A DNA stretch of 51,764 bases. Source: Halocafeteria seosinensis. Lineage: Eukaryota; Sar; Bigyra; Bicosoecida. Location: contig LVLI01000031.1 of the NCBI GenBank assembly GCA_001687465.1, forward strand, positions 1 through 51,764. The letters are read 5' to 3'. The notes beneath the pieces are model-generated. The model did not search any database. It worked only from the letters and a program-made list of their open reading frames with translations, and was not told the origin of the DNA. The translations under genes were made by a program, and so were the position numbers. Every line of letters begins with the position of its first letter. Position 1 is the first letter of the stretch. Below, one piece after another: positions 9,666-19,706 of the stretch.

Positions 9666-10638
9666 GGCGCCAGCTTCTGGGAGGGCATTGATCATGAAAA
9701 CGAATAAATTGGGTGTGTTGCTATTGGATTCTCGTTTTCACTAGTGTCTAGTACGCGTGGTTGTTTATTAGGAAGTTAATTCTAGTCGATCACAAGGTAC
9801 ATCTTCCAAGAGCTACACCCTTCCTGGAATGCAATAGAAAGTCCACGTTTACGTTATGAGTACATCGGTTTGTCATTTGAGACTCGTCTCTTATGTATGC
9901 GTTTATGCTCTTGTGTTCGTTTGTTAACTCACGCATCAACACGTGGTTGATATCTTCTGACTCGGAGCCTCCGTCCGTCAAATTTGTCGGTCCAAAGACG
10001 GCTAAAAAAATGACTCATACCTTGACTGAAAGGCGGAGCCGTCGGACGGCTGCAGAGACACTCGTTTCAAATTAAATTGAAGTTTGGATGTACGTAGGCA
10101 ACACAGCTTAATATATCATTTATTAATGTGAGGGTACTCGTACTGCGGATTCAAACTGAATTCAGACTCAGGATTTAAGCATTTTTCAAATATCCAAAGT
10201 GATAAGTGAATCAAGGCCAAATATTTTGTCTCCTTGTTGGCAGACAACAGTGCACCTCCAATCGGGTGGAGCATGCTGAATGCAAATCACTTGTCTTCGC
10301 AGGTAGGGAAAATACCAGCTCCCGGCCGTACGTGCAAAAAATGAGTTTCCAGACTGGCAAAATGTCACTTAAGTTACATCACTTCCTGATGTCTTACAGA
10401 CTTCTTGGTCACCCACGTTACGCCCAGGTGGAGCAGAGAAGACCTGTGGGCTGTAAGTACATGCTGGAGTAGAATCTGGACGACTCTCTGGTCCTGGCAT
10501 TACCTTCTGGTCCGCAGTTTTGGCGAACTCCCCGTACAAGCAAAGTCCACAGCTCTGGCTCGGCACCACTGCTCGTAGGTACACAGTTTCGACGGAAAGG
10601 TCTCTCTTAATCACTTCACACTTCTTGATGCTTTGCAG
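9666..10638. other. Intergenic; likely 5' part of the Harbinger element
   Basis: No complete gene. From about 10480 an open stretch ends at a donor (ctgctc/gtaggtac near 10575) that could join the first recognised exon of the Myb-like gene at 10639 in phase. The start codon and the left end of the transposon were not identified. Confidence 0.35.
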
Positions 10639-11768
10639 CCTTCACCCCCTCCCCACAACCCGTTTCTTCAAGTGAAGCGACACGAGAGAACAGCGCTTCC
10701 GACGAAGAAATTGAGGATCAGGATTCCGAAGATCTCGCTAAGAAATGGTGAGTCCATTCACCTAATAATGGTCCTCGTTAATATTCATGATGCTCTGTAA
10801 ATGCGCAGACAATTCAAGGCCGTCAGTAGTCGGTGTAACTGGAGCGCTGCTGCGAATGTGCGCTTTATCCAAATGCGGCTGGTGGATTTCGAGGACTCAT
10901 TTCTTCAAATCAACGGGAGCACGGGTAGGTTCGTCCGTCATAAAGTCACGCGCTTCTCCAGAAACCGGTTCGGTTTGATTTGCAGGACTCACCACCAAAA
11001 AGGTTTACAAGAAAAAAGCCGAAGCGATGAAAAAAAAAAATCTCGGAAGCTTAATCGATGGGACGCAAATAACTGCCGAACTGCTCACTAGACGTTGGAA
11101 GAGCATCAAAGCCGACGCCACGGTAAGCATCCGGATGCCCACTTACTTCGTGAATGCGTTCATAAACGCCAATCTAGACGGTACAGGAGTACGTCGAGGC
11201 TACCAACAAGTCCGGGAATGGCACCCCGGTAGCAAATCCTTCCCTAAAGGACTTGCCTCATGACATATTCCAGAAGCTCATAGGGAGGGATGACATTGCA
11301 CCTACTAAAGGCATGTACTGCAGTACCTTCGCTTCTCTTCTGCAGATTGCCTGCACCAGCTTATAAGCAGTCACCTCGGTGACTATTGCCCAAGATCGCA
11401 CGTCGAACGCTCATAAGGAAGATCGTCCAAAAAAACGCCCAAGAGAAACCCGCGAAGACCGAATGGAGGTATTTATCGAGGAGCAGTTTCAAACTCTCCT
11501 GGAAAAGCGACAAGCAGACCGGGATAGACACGAGGAACTACTCAGCAACGGCAGCCAAGAAGCTCTGCTTCTGAACGAGATGGCTGCAGAGGAAGAGAAT
11601 CTGGAAACCTGCAATATTCTTTACAAGGTAGCCCGTTTGGTTTCCAGAAAACCGGAATCAGGCTCTATGCGGACACTCTTCTGGAAGTGCTATTCGACAG
11701 AGGAAAAGAAGATCAACTTTGAGCGGTTCCTAGCTCGCGCACAAATTATTCTTTCAATCCCTGCCTGA
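10639..11768 (+). CDS. Myb/SANT-like DNA-binding partner of a PIF/Harbinger transposon (5' end unresolved)
   Basis: Exons 10639-10747, 10827-10924, 10986-11122, 11187-11310 and 11371-11768 join in phase. An acidic stretch (SDEEIEDQDSEDLAKK) is followed by a SANT-like helix set: NWSAAANVRFIQMRLVDFED, a basic KKVYKKKAEAMKKK helix, then TAELLTRRWKSIKAD. After that come a Gly-rich linker, LPHDIFQKLIGRDDIAPTK, and a C-terminal coiled coil (MEVFIEEQFQTLLEKRQADR). In Harbinger elements this second protein binds the terminal repeats and brings the transposase to them. The fourth intron, 11311-11370, appears to start with GC (AAAG/gcatgt), a minor donor class. Without it the frame hits a stop. The broken transposase lies 250 bp downstream on the other strand. 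The first coding exon is not resolved. Confidence 0.6.
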
Positions 11769-12019
11769 CTTCGTTTCGAGAGCGCCCCTGCCGGAGTATA
11801 TCAATGGGTTGAAAAGCCACGTTCGTGACACTCGCCACCTTTACTCTTGGAAAATAGTAACACACGACGAAGTGCCTATCATCCATTGATGTTTGTCTAC
11901 ACGGCGGTCTCTAATGCAATTGCAATGACACCGCTAGCTCATCTCTTCGGGAGTATCCTGCTACTGTTGTACCTCCCTGCGGAGGCTGGCGTTGTGGGAC
12001 AATGACAGGCACAAGCCCC

Positions 12020-12760
12020 CTATCGAAATATTTTTCCTTCTAAGGAAAACTCACGTCTCCAAATCGTCGCATTGTGTAAGACACAGCATGCCAAAACTAT
12101 CCTCGAAGTAAGCTCAATGTTAGCGAACGGGGTCCGTAATATTCTCCATTGTTTTTTCATAAGGCCGAAACAACGTTCGACCACTACCCGTCCTCTGTTC
12201 ATCGTTTTGTTGAACAATTTTTGGTGAGGCGTAGCTCCCTCTCTCTGGTAGTTTCGCATCATGTGTGGAGTAAGCTTATACGCCATGTCTCCAAGTATAT
12301 AGCATGCATCAGGGAAGGGGAGAACCGACGCATCCTGCATACCATCAATTAACTTCTTATCCAGTGGACTTGTTCTAAACACTTTGGAATCGTGAAAGCT
12401 TCCCCACGAACCGACATCTGCATCGTATATCATGAGATCAGCTCCTGCTACGACTTGAACAATTGGCGCATAGTCGGCATGTCTGTTGGTGGAAGCGCCG
12501 CGCGATTCTTCGTCGGCATAAATGCCAATGTACGAACCGTCAATAGCACGTATAATACCTCGCAGTCCTCCACCTCGCCCAGTCATCTCCTCGAATTCTT
12601 TCATCCCCCACTGCTAAGTTTCTGGGTCAGGAAAGTGAATGAAGGTACTAACAAGTCCTGGTTGGAATATTTCATCTAAAGCGCGATGTAAAGCGTCTCT
12701 GGCTGTTACGGGCTGACACCAAATTCCACACCCAGTTGCCTCAGGTTAAACGCTGCAGCA
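12020..12760 (-). pseudogene. PIF/Harbinger DDE transposase, broken by a stop and a frameshift
   Basis: The intact part (12604-12020, 194 codons) has the DDE_4-type core: IIRAIDGSYIGI with the first Asp, CYILGDMAYKL with the second Asp, and GRVVVERCFGLMKKQWRIL with the catalytic Glu, then a terminal CCVLHNATIWRR helix. Upstream the family sequence continues (ALDEIFQ..., FIHFPDPE) but hits an in-frame TAG at 12614-12616. About 100 bp further a one-base frameshift (12708-12714) separates it from a helix-turn-helix (LRQLGVEFGVSP). The catalytic residues survive but the protein cannot be made whole. It is convergent with the Myb/SANT-like gene, the usual arrangement of the two Harbinger genes. 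Confidence 0.75.
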
Positions 12761-12865
12761 AAGGTACAATAACTCCCATCCACTGTAGGTACTTCGGGGA
12801 GTGGGACACGGTGTACGCCGTGTGTGCTGTGACTGCATATACCACCAGCAAAGGTACAATAACTC
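12756..12865. repeat. 20-bp direct repeat, copies 90 bp apart
   Basis: CAGCAAAGGTACAATAACTC occurs at 12756-12775 and 12846-12865 without mismatch. The first copy lies at the broken N-terminal part of the transposase and the second abuts the inverted-repeat element. Confidence 0.8.
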
Positions 12866-13118
12866 TGCTGGGCGAGAAAAGCACCCGCATAAGAACACTA
12901 AAGAACGATTTTGACACGATGGATGATGGGATGTTTTTTGAGCAGTTTGGGATGTCGAGACCGGCTGGAAGATGTCTTAGCACCACTTATAAACCAGCAT
13001 ATAGTCTCTCCTCCTGAGAAGCATGTCCTCAGTAGTCGACTAAAGATTGGAGTCCTGTTGCGAGCCTGCCGAACAAGTGAGTAAGTGTTCTTATGCGGGT
13101 GCTTTTCTCGCCCAGCAG
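12865..13118. mobile_element. 254-bp element with perfect 35-bp terminal inverted repeats (MITE-like)
   Basis: 12865-12899 (beginning CTGCTGGGCGAG) is the exact reverse complement of 13084-13118 (ending CTCGCCCAGCAG). The 184-bp interior has no ORF I can support. Long perfect inverted ends around a short non-coding core are the layout of a non-autonomous DNA transposon. I see no clear target-site duplication. Its position just upstream of the Harbinger transposase may mean it is part of that element's end. Confidence 0.55.
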
Positions 13119-13656
13119 GGTCCAAAGTTACAAACGTCCGGTTGCCAAAACTCAGTGACTGTTTGATTCTATGCATACACACATTAAGTAAATTGAAAGA
13201 ACCAATTCCATTCTAAAATGCGCATATGACAGCCGATTAAACTTCTTCCCTAACGTCCTCGCGGAGTTTTGCAAGCTGATGGTAGCAACTGCGAGCGGAG
13301 CCGCTCGATTTAGCCGCCCGAGGCCAACCCTGGCCGGCTCGGAGGACAGCAACTGAATCAGTTGAACTGATGCTTTACAAAGCAATGGGATTCCCCAAAA
13401 GGTGCATGCAAGTAAAGCAAGCAATGGTTGATATTGTTGGGGGTGACGAAATAGACGAAGCTTGATCGTTCAGATAGTTGTAGCGGAGTCCGACGTGGAC
13501 ATACAGTACTCATGCTGGCCGGTGGCCACGGAATATTCATGATTATTGCCTTTGTTCATGCTCCCGCATTTTGCAGCATATAGGCTGCTTTATGATCGGA
13601 ACCTTTCGTTACAGTACATATAGGAGGGGACTGGCATATATGTGTGTCATAACGCC
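13119..13656. other. Intergenic
   Basis: No gene recognised. A minus-strand stretch around 13255-13345 is weakly protein-like but matches nothing I know. Confidence 0.4.
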
Positions 13657-14733
13657 ATGGCATTCAAGATGCACATGCAACCGGAGACAAAGTTTGTCAG
13701 ACAATGCCAACATGCTGCTTTACCCGTGGATGCCAGGCAGCGTTTATACCTCATTCTCCTCTTTGGAGTGATGCTGATATGTACTGCTCTTAATATCGGG
13801 TGGAATACCTCAGCTTCCAGGCCTTCCATTACGGCACTCAGTGCAACATACGGGAACGAAACGAGAGCCAAGAGCAAATACTTGGTCATGTCAGCTGCGG
13901 TTAACTACGATTTCAGCCGCTACTTGTCTTTTATTACAACTCTTCGACGTCATTATGATGGGGATGTGATCCTATTTACAGGAGAAAACGATACGCTTGT
14001 GGAGGAGTTAGTCAGGAGGTGCTACGACGACTCGATCAAACTTGTTCGGCTGGAGAGGGTTATCTCATTCGGTGCAAAAGGAGATAGATATATTGCTTAC
14101 AGTAAATACTGTCAGGGGTACCAGCTGTGCTTTGCTACGGATTTTCGCGACGTATTCTTCCAAGACGACCCATTCAAACTGGTTCCCAAAACTTACGATC
14201 TCGTGGTAGAGGAAGAGGAGAACACCCCGATTGCCCAAACGAAGAGCAACCCACAGTGGCTAACGTCTTGCTGGGGGCAGGAATTCCTGGACAAAGTTTC
14301 CCATGTGCCTCCTGTCTGTTCCGGTACGATATACGGGACTCCGCATGGATTCAAAGTGTTGAAAGACCTAATGCTCTCAGAAATGGAACACTCGGCTAGA
14401 AAGAAGTGTATCGCGCGTGACCAGGGACATCTTATCTATCTCTTGCACACAAATGCTTTTCCTTTCCCAGTACTAAAAGAAACGAGGGGATATGGGTCAG
14501 TAAATACACTGACAAGGATGCCCAAAGAACGGCAGGTACAGTGGTACAGAAATGGGAAGGTGGCCAATGAGGACGGTACTCCATCTCCAGTAGTTCATAT
14601 GTATGACCGGTCTAGATGGATTAAAACACTGGGGGACAGAATTTCTCTCCCGCGAGATGAAGACGGTATAACATGTCCGATAGCTTATAGACAGTTCTAT
14701 TTGGAACTATATACATGCGGAGGGCTTTGTTAG
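13657..14733 (+). CDS. Type II membrane glycosyltransferase-like protein, copy A
   Basis: An intronless frame of 358 codons from ATG 13657; the frame extends to a GTG 15 bp upstream. A short basic N-terminus is followed by one membrane anchor (YLILLFGVMLICTALNIGW, about residues 29-47) and a lumenal domain. The domain starts KYLVMSAAVNYDFSRYLSF and has GDVILFTGENDTLVEEL, FGAKGDRYIAYSKYC and then CFATDFRDVFFQDDPF at about 155-172. A D-x-R-D-V-F-F-Q-x-D-P-F motif near the middle is typical of GT-A-fold enzymes of the Golgi, where the acidic pair binds metal and nucleotide sugar. Conserved Cys residues (CWGQ, VPPVCSGTIYGTPHGF, KKCIARDQGH) suggest disulfides. The closest relative is the convergent copy at 15467. 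Sugar specificity cannot be read from the sequence. Confidence 0.65.
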   Translation: MAFKMHMQPETKFVRQCQHAALPVDARQRLYLILLFGVMLICTALNIGWNTSASRPSITALSATYGNETRAKSKYLVMSAAVNYDFSRYLSFITTLRRHYDGDVILFTGENDTLVEELVRRCYDDSIKLVRLERVISFGAKGDRYIAYSKYCQGYQLCFATDFRDVFFQDDPFKLVPKTYDLVVEEEENTPIAQTKSNPQWLTSCWGQEFLDKVSHVPPVCSGTIYGTPHGFKVLKDLMLSEMEHSARKKCIARDQGHLIYLLHTNAFPFPVLKETRGYGSVNTLTRMPKERQVQWYRNGKVANEDGTPSPVVHMYDRSRWIKTLGDRISLPRDEDGITCPIAYRQFYLELYTCGGLC

Positions 14734-14952
14734 CTTGTGGAACGCTATTTTGATGTTAAACATAAAGGGAGTACGGGATATTGAGCAGAAGGACAATGCA
14801 GCCGATACAAGCAATGCTTTTACAGAGTAAACTATGTCGGATACGTCTTCGCCTCTATAATGAGTTATCGGAAGAGAACCAACCGCACGCTGATCGTACA
14901 CTATACCATCACGGAATGTCTTTTCTGATCCCCTCTATGGCGCTATAACAAA

Positions 14953-14985
<33 letters not shown>

Positions 14986-15466
14986 AAAAATCTCTTGGGT
15001 ACTCATGCAAGACTGCAATACTACTGCTGGTATTGGAAATTCCAAGGGCATACATACGTTCGCCAGCAACTTCAGTGGTTCAAGAACCGCAAACAGCTTC
15101 CGACTTGTTCTCATGAATTTCTCTCAAGCGAGCCGCTTCATCATTTTATATTGCGGCGGAGTGCACTCCCTCCGGAGGATATCCACAAATAGTCTCTTGT
15201 AACTCCTCCTTCTATGCAGAGTACACAAAGCCTGCGGAGGCCTTCTATAGCCACCTAGACGAATATACTGGATGTATACTAAGATGCTTCCCTCCATATG
15301 TCCTTTCACACAGCAGTATCCCTTCCAAGATACGATACGTGGTACTCTATTGAAGCTTCTTGTGCTGTGATCCCAGTCAAACAACGCGCAGGAAGGGAGC
15401 TTGGAGCCTGACCATATGTGGGGAGCATCAGGAGTATTCAACTATCACCCTAGCATCGAAGAGAGA
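14734..15466. other. Spacer between the two convergent glycosyltransferase-like genes
   Basis: No gene supported. It holds the GA/GACA microsatellite at about 14953-14984. Small ORFs on both strands at 15000-15440 show no family features. Confidence 0.45.
14953..14984. repeat. Compound microsatellite (GA)n(GACA)n
   Basis: Uninterrupted AG dinucleotides run directly into about five GACA units, flanked by A-rich sequence. Confidence 0.85.
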
Positions 15467-16552
15467 CTAGCAGCGTAAGCCAGCATAGCAATACCACATC
15501 ATCTGTGAGTGCGAACAGGTAACAACGTCTCCGGGTTGGCGTTTGGCGACGAGGCTGGAAGCAAGCCCCGATAGTTCGGAAAATCGATCGTAATGGTGAA
15601 CTACTGGTGATACCGTTCCGTCATCATTATAAACTTTGCCTGCAGCGTACCATGACCGAACTTGAGCCAGGGGCATCCGGGCCATTGTATTAACTGCACT
15701 GTGGCCCCGAGCCTGACGAAGAATGGGGAATGGAAAAGACTTGCTGAGGACCAAGTAATTAAGGTGACCCTGATCACGAGCAAGGCATTTCTTGACAGCA
15801 GACCGATTCATTTCATCCAGCATTAGGTCCTTAAGTACTCTAAACCCATGGGGAGTACCGTAGATCGTCCCAGAGCAAACTGGAGGTATATCAAAAACGT
15901 CGTAAAGAAACTTGTCTCCCCAACAAGAACGTATCCAACGCTTGTTACTCAGTGCGTATCCGATACCGGTAGTTTCTTCCTCCATTAGCACCAAGTGATA
16001 TCCACGTGGAACTCCTCGAAACGGATCGTCCTGGAAAAACACGTCCCTGAAGTCAGTCGCGAAGCAGAATGTGTAGTTTTGGCAATAGTTGCTGTATGCA
16101 ATATACCTATCTCCTTTCGCTCCAAACGATACAACGCTGTTCATGCGGACAACACGAACTGTCGAACCGAAGCATTTTTCCACCAATGAACTCGCCCAAG
16201 CGTCATTATCTCCCACGAATAAGACAATATCGCCGCTGTAATGCCGCCGGAGGGTCGTTATGAACTTCTCATAATCGTAGTAGTGATACCCAACGGCAGC
16301 TGACATTATGAGGTATTTGCTGTGATTTCCCTTTGCGCTATCGGTGAATGTTTGTTGGAACTGCCCATTTGCATTAAGAATACCAGCAGAGCGAAGATGA
16401 AAGGCTGTCCACCAGAGCATACTCGCACTAGCGACCAATGCCAGGAAGAATACAATTTTGCATGCGAGCAGAAATCGACTCCGGTTAGTTTTATAGTTGT
16501 TTTCGCTTTTTCCGTGTTGTTTCCTCAGTGAAAACATCTTAAAGGATGCCAT
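15467..16552 (-). CDS. Type II membrane glycosyltransferase-like protein, copy B
   Basis: An intronless frame of 361 codons, paralogous along its whole length to the gene at 13657. A basic cytosolic start (MASFKMFSLRKQHGK) is followed by an anchor (FLLACKIVFFLALVASASML, about residues 28-47), then a lumenal domain with the same blocks: KYLIMSAAVGYHYYDYEKF, DIVLFVGDNDAW, FGAKGDRYIAYSNYC, CFATDFRDVFFQDDPF (about 160-176), CWGDKFL, VPPVCSGTIYGTPHGFRVL-type and KKCLARDQGH. All acidic and Cys positions of the motif blocks are kept, so both copies look functional. The tail-to-tail layout suggests a local inverted duplication. Role in Golgi glycan synthesis is inferred. Confidence 0.65.
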   Translation of the reverse strand: MASFKMFSLRKQHGKSENNYKTNRSRFLLACKIVFFLALVASASMLWWTAFHLRSAGILNANGQFQQTFTDSAKGNHSKYLIMSAAVGYHYYDYEKFITTLRRHYSGDIVLFVGDNDAWASSLVEKCFGSTVRVVRMNSVVSFGAKGDRYIAYSNYCQNYTFCFATDFRDVFFQDDPFRGVPRGYHLVLMEEETTGIGYALSNKRWIRSCWGDKFLYDVFDIPPVCSGTIYGTPHGFRVLKDLMLDEMNRSAVKKCLARDQGHLNYLVLSKSFPFPILRQARGHSAVNTMARMPLAQVRSWYAAGKVYNDDGTVSPVVHHYDRFSELSGLASSLVAKRQPGDVVTCSHSQMMWYCYAGLRC

Positions 16553-17513
16553 TATGGTGCTTATTCAACAAGTACCGCGAGATGCTTGACTGCGAACGGT
16601 GTCGAAGCCTCATTGCTTTGCGGTCTGCCAATAAAGTGAAAACCCCGCCCTATGGTTTACGGGATCCTTCAACACCCTTAGCACTGACAATGCAATGAGC
16701 ATTACCTTTCCATCCGACTTTGAATCAAATGAGTAGCAAGCAGCAGAGAGCTTCAACGCACCGACGTCGGAAGTCGCAATCTCGTGTCGTGTCACTGACG
16801 TACTGGCCAAACTTGTACTTGAAGTGAACCGAGATCTCACTGCTCATGCTTTTATCCAAGGGGTGCTTCTGAATTCAGAAGTGGAGAGAGGGAGACATGG
16901 ATCAGTATTGCCCTGCGAAAGTCGAGGCGTTGCAGCCTGCAGGCAATTTGCAGTTCCTGCCGTGGACTCCGCACTCCACTTTGCACACTGCAGCAGCCGC
17001 TGTGTGACACGGGAACATCAATGTCGCCCACATCCTTTTTGCTCCCCATTACAGCGATGGCCGTCTGCGCGTACATCATGCGTAGCCTTGTGGGGTTTTT
17101 ATCACACCACACAAAGTCAACACAGCCGAGAGGTCAGAGGTTGGTCAGTTGGTGCCACCTGGCGCGCCCCACCGCCAGTCAATGCTGAGAGGATGTTGGT
17201 GGAATGGGGACGTTGAGCCATCAGATCCTGCACTCGAATGATAGAATTCCCAGATTGGTGTCATTGTGCTACCATCTATGTATTGTGGCACACGTTCTCA
17301 GACTGAATCTCAGTCGCATTTCAGAAGCAAAACTTTTCGTCGATTGAAGTTTGCAAGTAGCTAGCGCCCAGTTTGAAACAAAAATGAGCATATTGGGACT
17401 GTTTGCTGTATAATACTGCACACAACTTGTGTGACACAGGTGAAGAAGGAAATACTACAGGCTCGCTTGTCCCTTTGAGGACGAAGAGGACTTCCTCGAG
17501 CTTTCAAGCAACC
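16553..17513. other. Intergenic, no gene supported
   Basis: ORFs exist on both strands (16824-17216 plus, 16852-17112 minus), but they overlap each other and neither has a recognisable domain. Confidence 0.4.
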
Positions 17514-18108
17514 ATGGTGAGTTCAGCGTTAACGGCACTTAAGGGAACTATGAGGCTCAGTTATGAAGCAGTGTTGTGCCCTTTCCTCAATTTCGCATAG
17601 CAAGAATATATCTTGTAGTTTCTTGTAGGGATTCAGTTCTTGGCTTGTTTATCCTGGAGTGCAGAGTGCTATAGAGGATACGATCGAGCGCATAAGACAC
17701 CAAGACGGTGTTCAAGGATTCTTCATCGTGGATGATGATGGGGTTCTATTGAGGTGCAAGAATCTAGATAAAGATTATGCCCTGGAAATTGCCAACGATG
17801 TTCGAGGACTAGTAGGAAATGCCACACATTGTGTGCGTGACTTAGACCCGACGGTACGTATCTATTTAGCATCCTTCGCATGGAATTCCAATAACGCCTA
17901 TGCTTGCTATTCCCAGGATGAGTTGAATTTTTTCCGAATAAAAATGAAAGATTTAGAGGTAATGGCGGCTCCAGGTAAGTTAGGTGGTTGAGTGGGAACC
18001 TTGTAGATACTGCAGAGTTTGTATGATGTGCTTGAGAACGCAGGTAGCGGGTTTATTGCGGTAGTTATACAGAAATGGCAACCAGCAAACGAGCAAGAAG
18101 AAAAATAG
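17514..18108 (+). CDS. Roadblock/LC7-type dynein light chain family protein, four exons
   Basis: Exons 17514-17516 (only the ATG), 17665-17853, 17917-17974 and 18044-18108 join in phase to 104 residues, the normal length for this family. The order is an amphipathic helix (SAIEDTIERIRHQDGVQGF), FIVDDDGVLLRCKN, a second helix, then CVRDLDPT, DELNFFRIKMKDLEVMAAP and GSGFIAVVIQKW. This matches the roadblock fold, including the I-R-D-x-D-P and L-x-x-L-R-I-x-x-K signatures. Members form homodimers in cytoplasmic or axonemal dynein, or act as scaffold subunits for small GTPases. The final exon ends in an acidic/basic tail (NEQEEK). The start is set because ATG directly followed by gtgagt joins cleanly to an acceptor at 17664. 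Confidence 0.8.
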
Positions 18109-18440
18109 ACTGCATCCTCTACTGTGAAGAATATTGTGCGCCATTTGACAACACGTATAGTGCTGCAAGCAACATCAACGATGTGGCAGTGAACGACTGC
18201 TCCGGCAGGATATGTAAACTCCCATATATATATATACTATGGTATGGTATATATACATATACCATTCCGCACCGCCTCCTCTGAGAGATGTACGGTTGAC
18301 TTCTTCCTGAACTGGCAATCATATTTGACCTATCTGTACAGTTGGGCGCGGGAACACGGTGCGAAAGGTTACAGGAGTGTACGGGCGGAAGGGTTTCTCC
18401 TGTTTTCTGTTGACTCCCATCTGCATATTAAGCAGTGTTA
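18109..18440. other. Intergenic
   Basis: No gene seen. A TATA-rich near-palindrome lies at about 18222-18268 (ATGGTATATATACATATACC). Confidence 0.45.
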
Positions 18441-19706
18441 TTACCAGTACCACCAGTTCGCCTGGTCACCGTATGTTTGAATTCGCCTGTCTGTGGGAAT
18501 TCTGTTTGGCATTTCAAACTGTTGAATCCGGTTGTACGAGGTGAACAGCTCGAGAAAATACATGCGGAGGGACTTCTCATGTAAGTTGTTACGAACCCAT
18601 AGATTCATGTTCTCCGCTAGGGTTTGGGCGTAGGAGTCATTGCTCCGTAGTTGTAAAATAGTTTTCACCACGTTGTGTTCATTCACCTTCAAAAAGTGAA
18701 CACCCTCGACGAGCGTGTGTTGATAGAACTCAAACATTTTGCTCTCCCAAAAGAGTATGACAGATCCTAGAGAGGAAAGATACTGCAGAGCTTTCGTATA
18801 AGAAGCACTCTGAGCTCCTGGTAGCACCAATAGATACCTGTTATACCATTCCGACCAGGGAGTACTCGCATAAGCTCAGAAGGTATAGTTAACAACACAC
18901 ACTTACTTGAACCGTGCCATGTAACCCTTTTGCACTCTTTCCTTTTGGGGTAAAGATCTGATAAAATCCCTCTCGTTTTTATCCCAGGTATAGAGCTCGC
19001 ATGGCTCAGTGAATGCTGCGTCAAATAATTCGTTCCATCCCTGTATGGCCCGGAAGAAAGCTTCTCGCGGGCGTGTTCCCGGTTGCTGCTTGCAGGCTCC
19101 TCTCCAAAAGGCAATTGGAGTACGGCGTTCCCAGGGGACCGAGGTAGAAAGCCGTAACAGTTTGTGGCGATTTTTCAAATAATCATCGAAATAAGGATTT
19201 GGAAATAAAATATCTCTGGATTCGCGATTCTTCGCCATAGAAAACATAGGTGCAACTGAAGTCGTGTTCCGTTGCTCCAGGGGACGTGACCACAAGTTAA
19301 CAGCAAAGAGAACATCGGGTATGAGTCCTAAGTATCCCGCAAATACCTTCCTAAGCAGAGAAACAAAATATCGAAATTTCCGAGGTTGTTCAGGAGCCTT
19401 TGAATTACTTATCTGAAGCATGCCTCCTCGGATCAACACGACTTCACACTGTTTCTTAAGCGGCACACAAGATGTTGCTTGTTCCATGATTCCGTCAACA
19501 GTAAAATTTACCCCTTCCCACTTTGATATGTCTTCCTGTATCTGTTGATGGAAGACGTTTTCTCCTCTGACAATCGTTGCATTTGCTCTGAGAATCGTTG
19601 TATGTCCCCTGGGGGTAGTCATATACACTAATGAGAGGACAGAAACTAAGAGAGCGACTCCCGCCATACCCCCCACAACGCATTGAAACTGCGATAGCCT
19701 TTTCAT
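18441..19706 (-). CDS. CAP10/GT90-family glycosyltransferase, two exons
   Basis: Exons 18907-19706 and 18441-18837 (minus) join in phase to 398 residues. The start is MKRLSQFQCVVGGM followed by one hydrophobic anchor (GVALLVSVLSLVYM, about residues 16-31); the frame is open upstream to an ATG at 19847. The lumenal part has SRDILFPNPYF, a TPIAFWRGACKQQPG motif at about 200, a PREAFFRA helix, and in exon 2 KYLLVLPGAQSASYTKALQY, then SVILFWESKMFEFYQHTL. These are the sugar-nucleotide region and the GT90 C-terminal half. The family includes protein O-glucosyl/xylosyltransferases of the ER/Golgi and fungal capsule CAP10. The protein is short for the family, so the specificity is open. Confidence 0.65.

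Noticed and set aside
12614-12658. Short intron that would remove the stop codon in the transposase
   Set aside because: It would also delete the conserved FIHFPDPE segment, and a separate frameshift upstream still breaks the gene.
16824-17216. Overlapping ORFs on both strands in the spacer before the roadblock gene
   Set aside because: No domain, no splice support, and each could be the mirror of the other.
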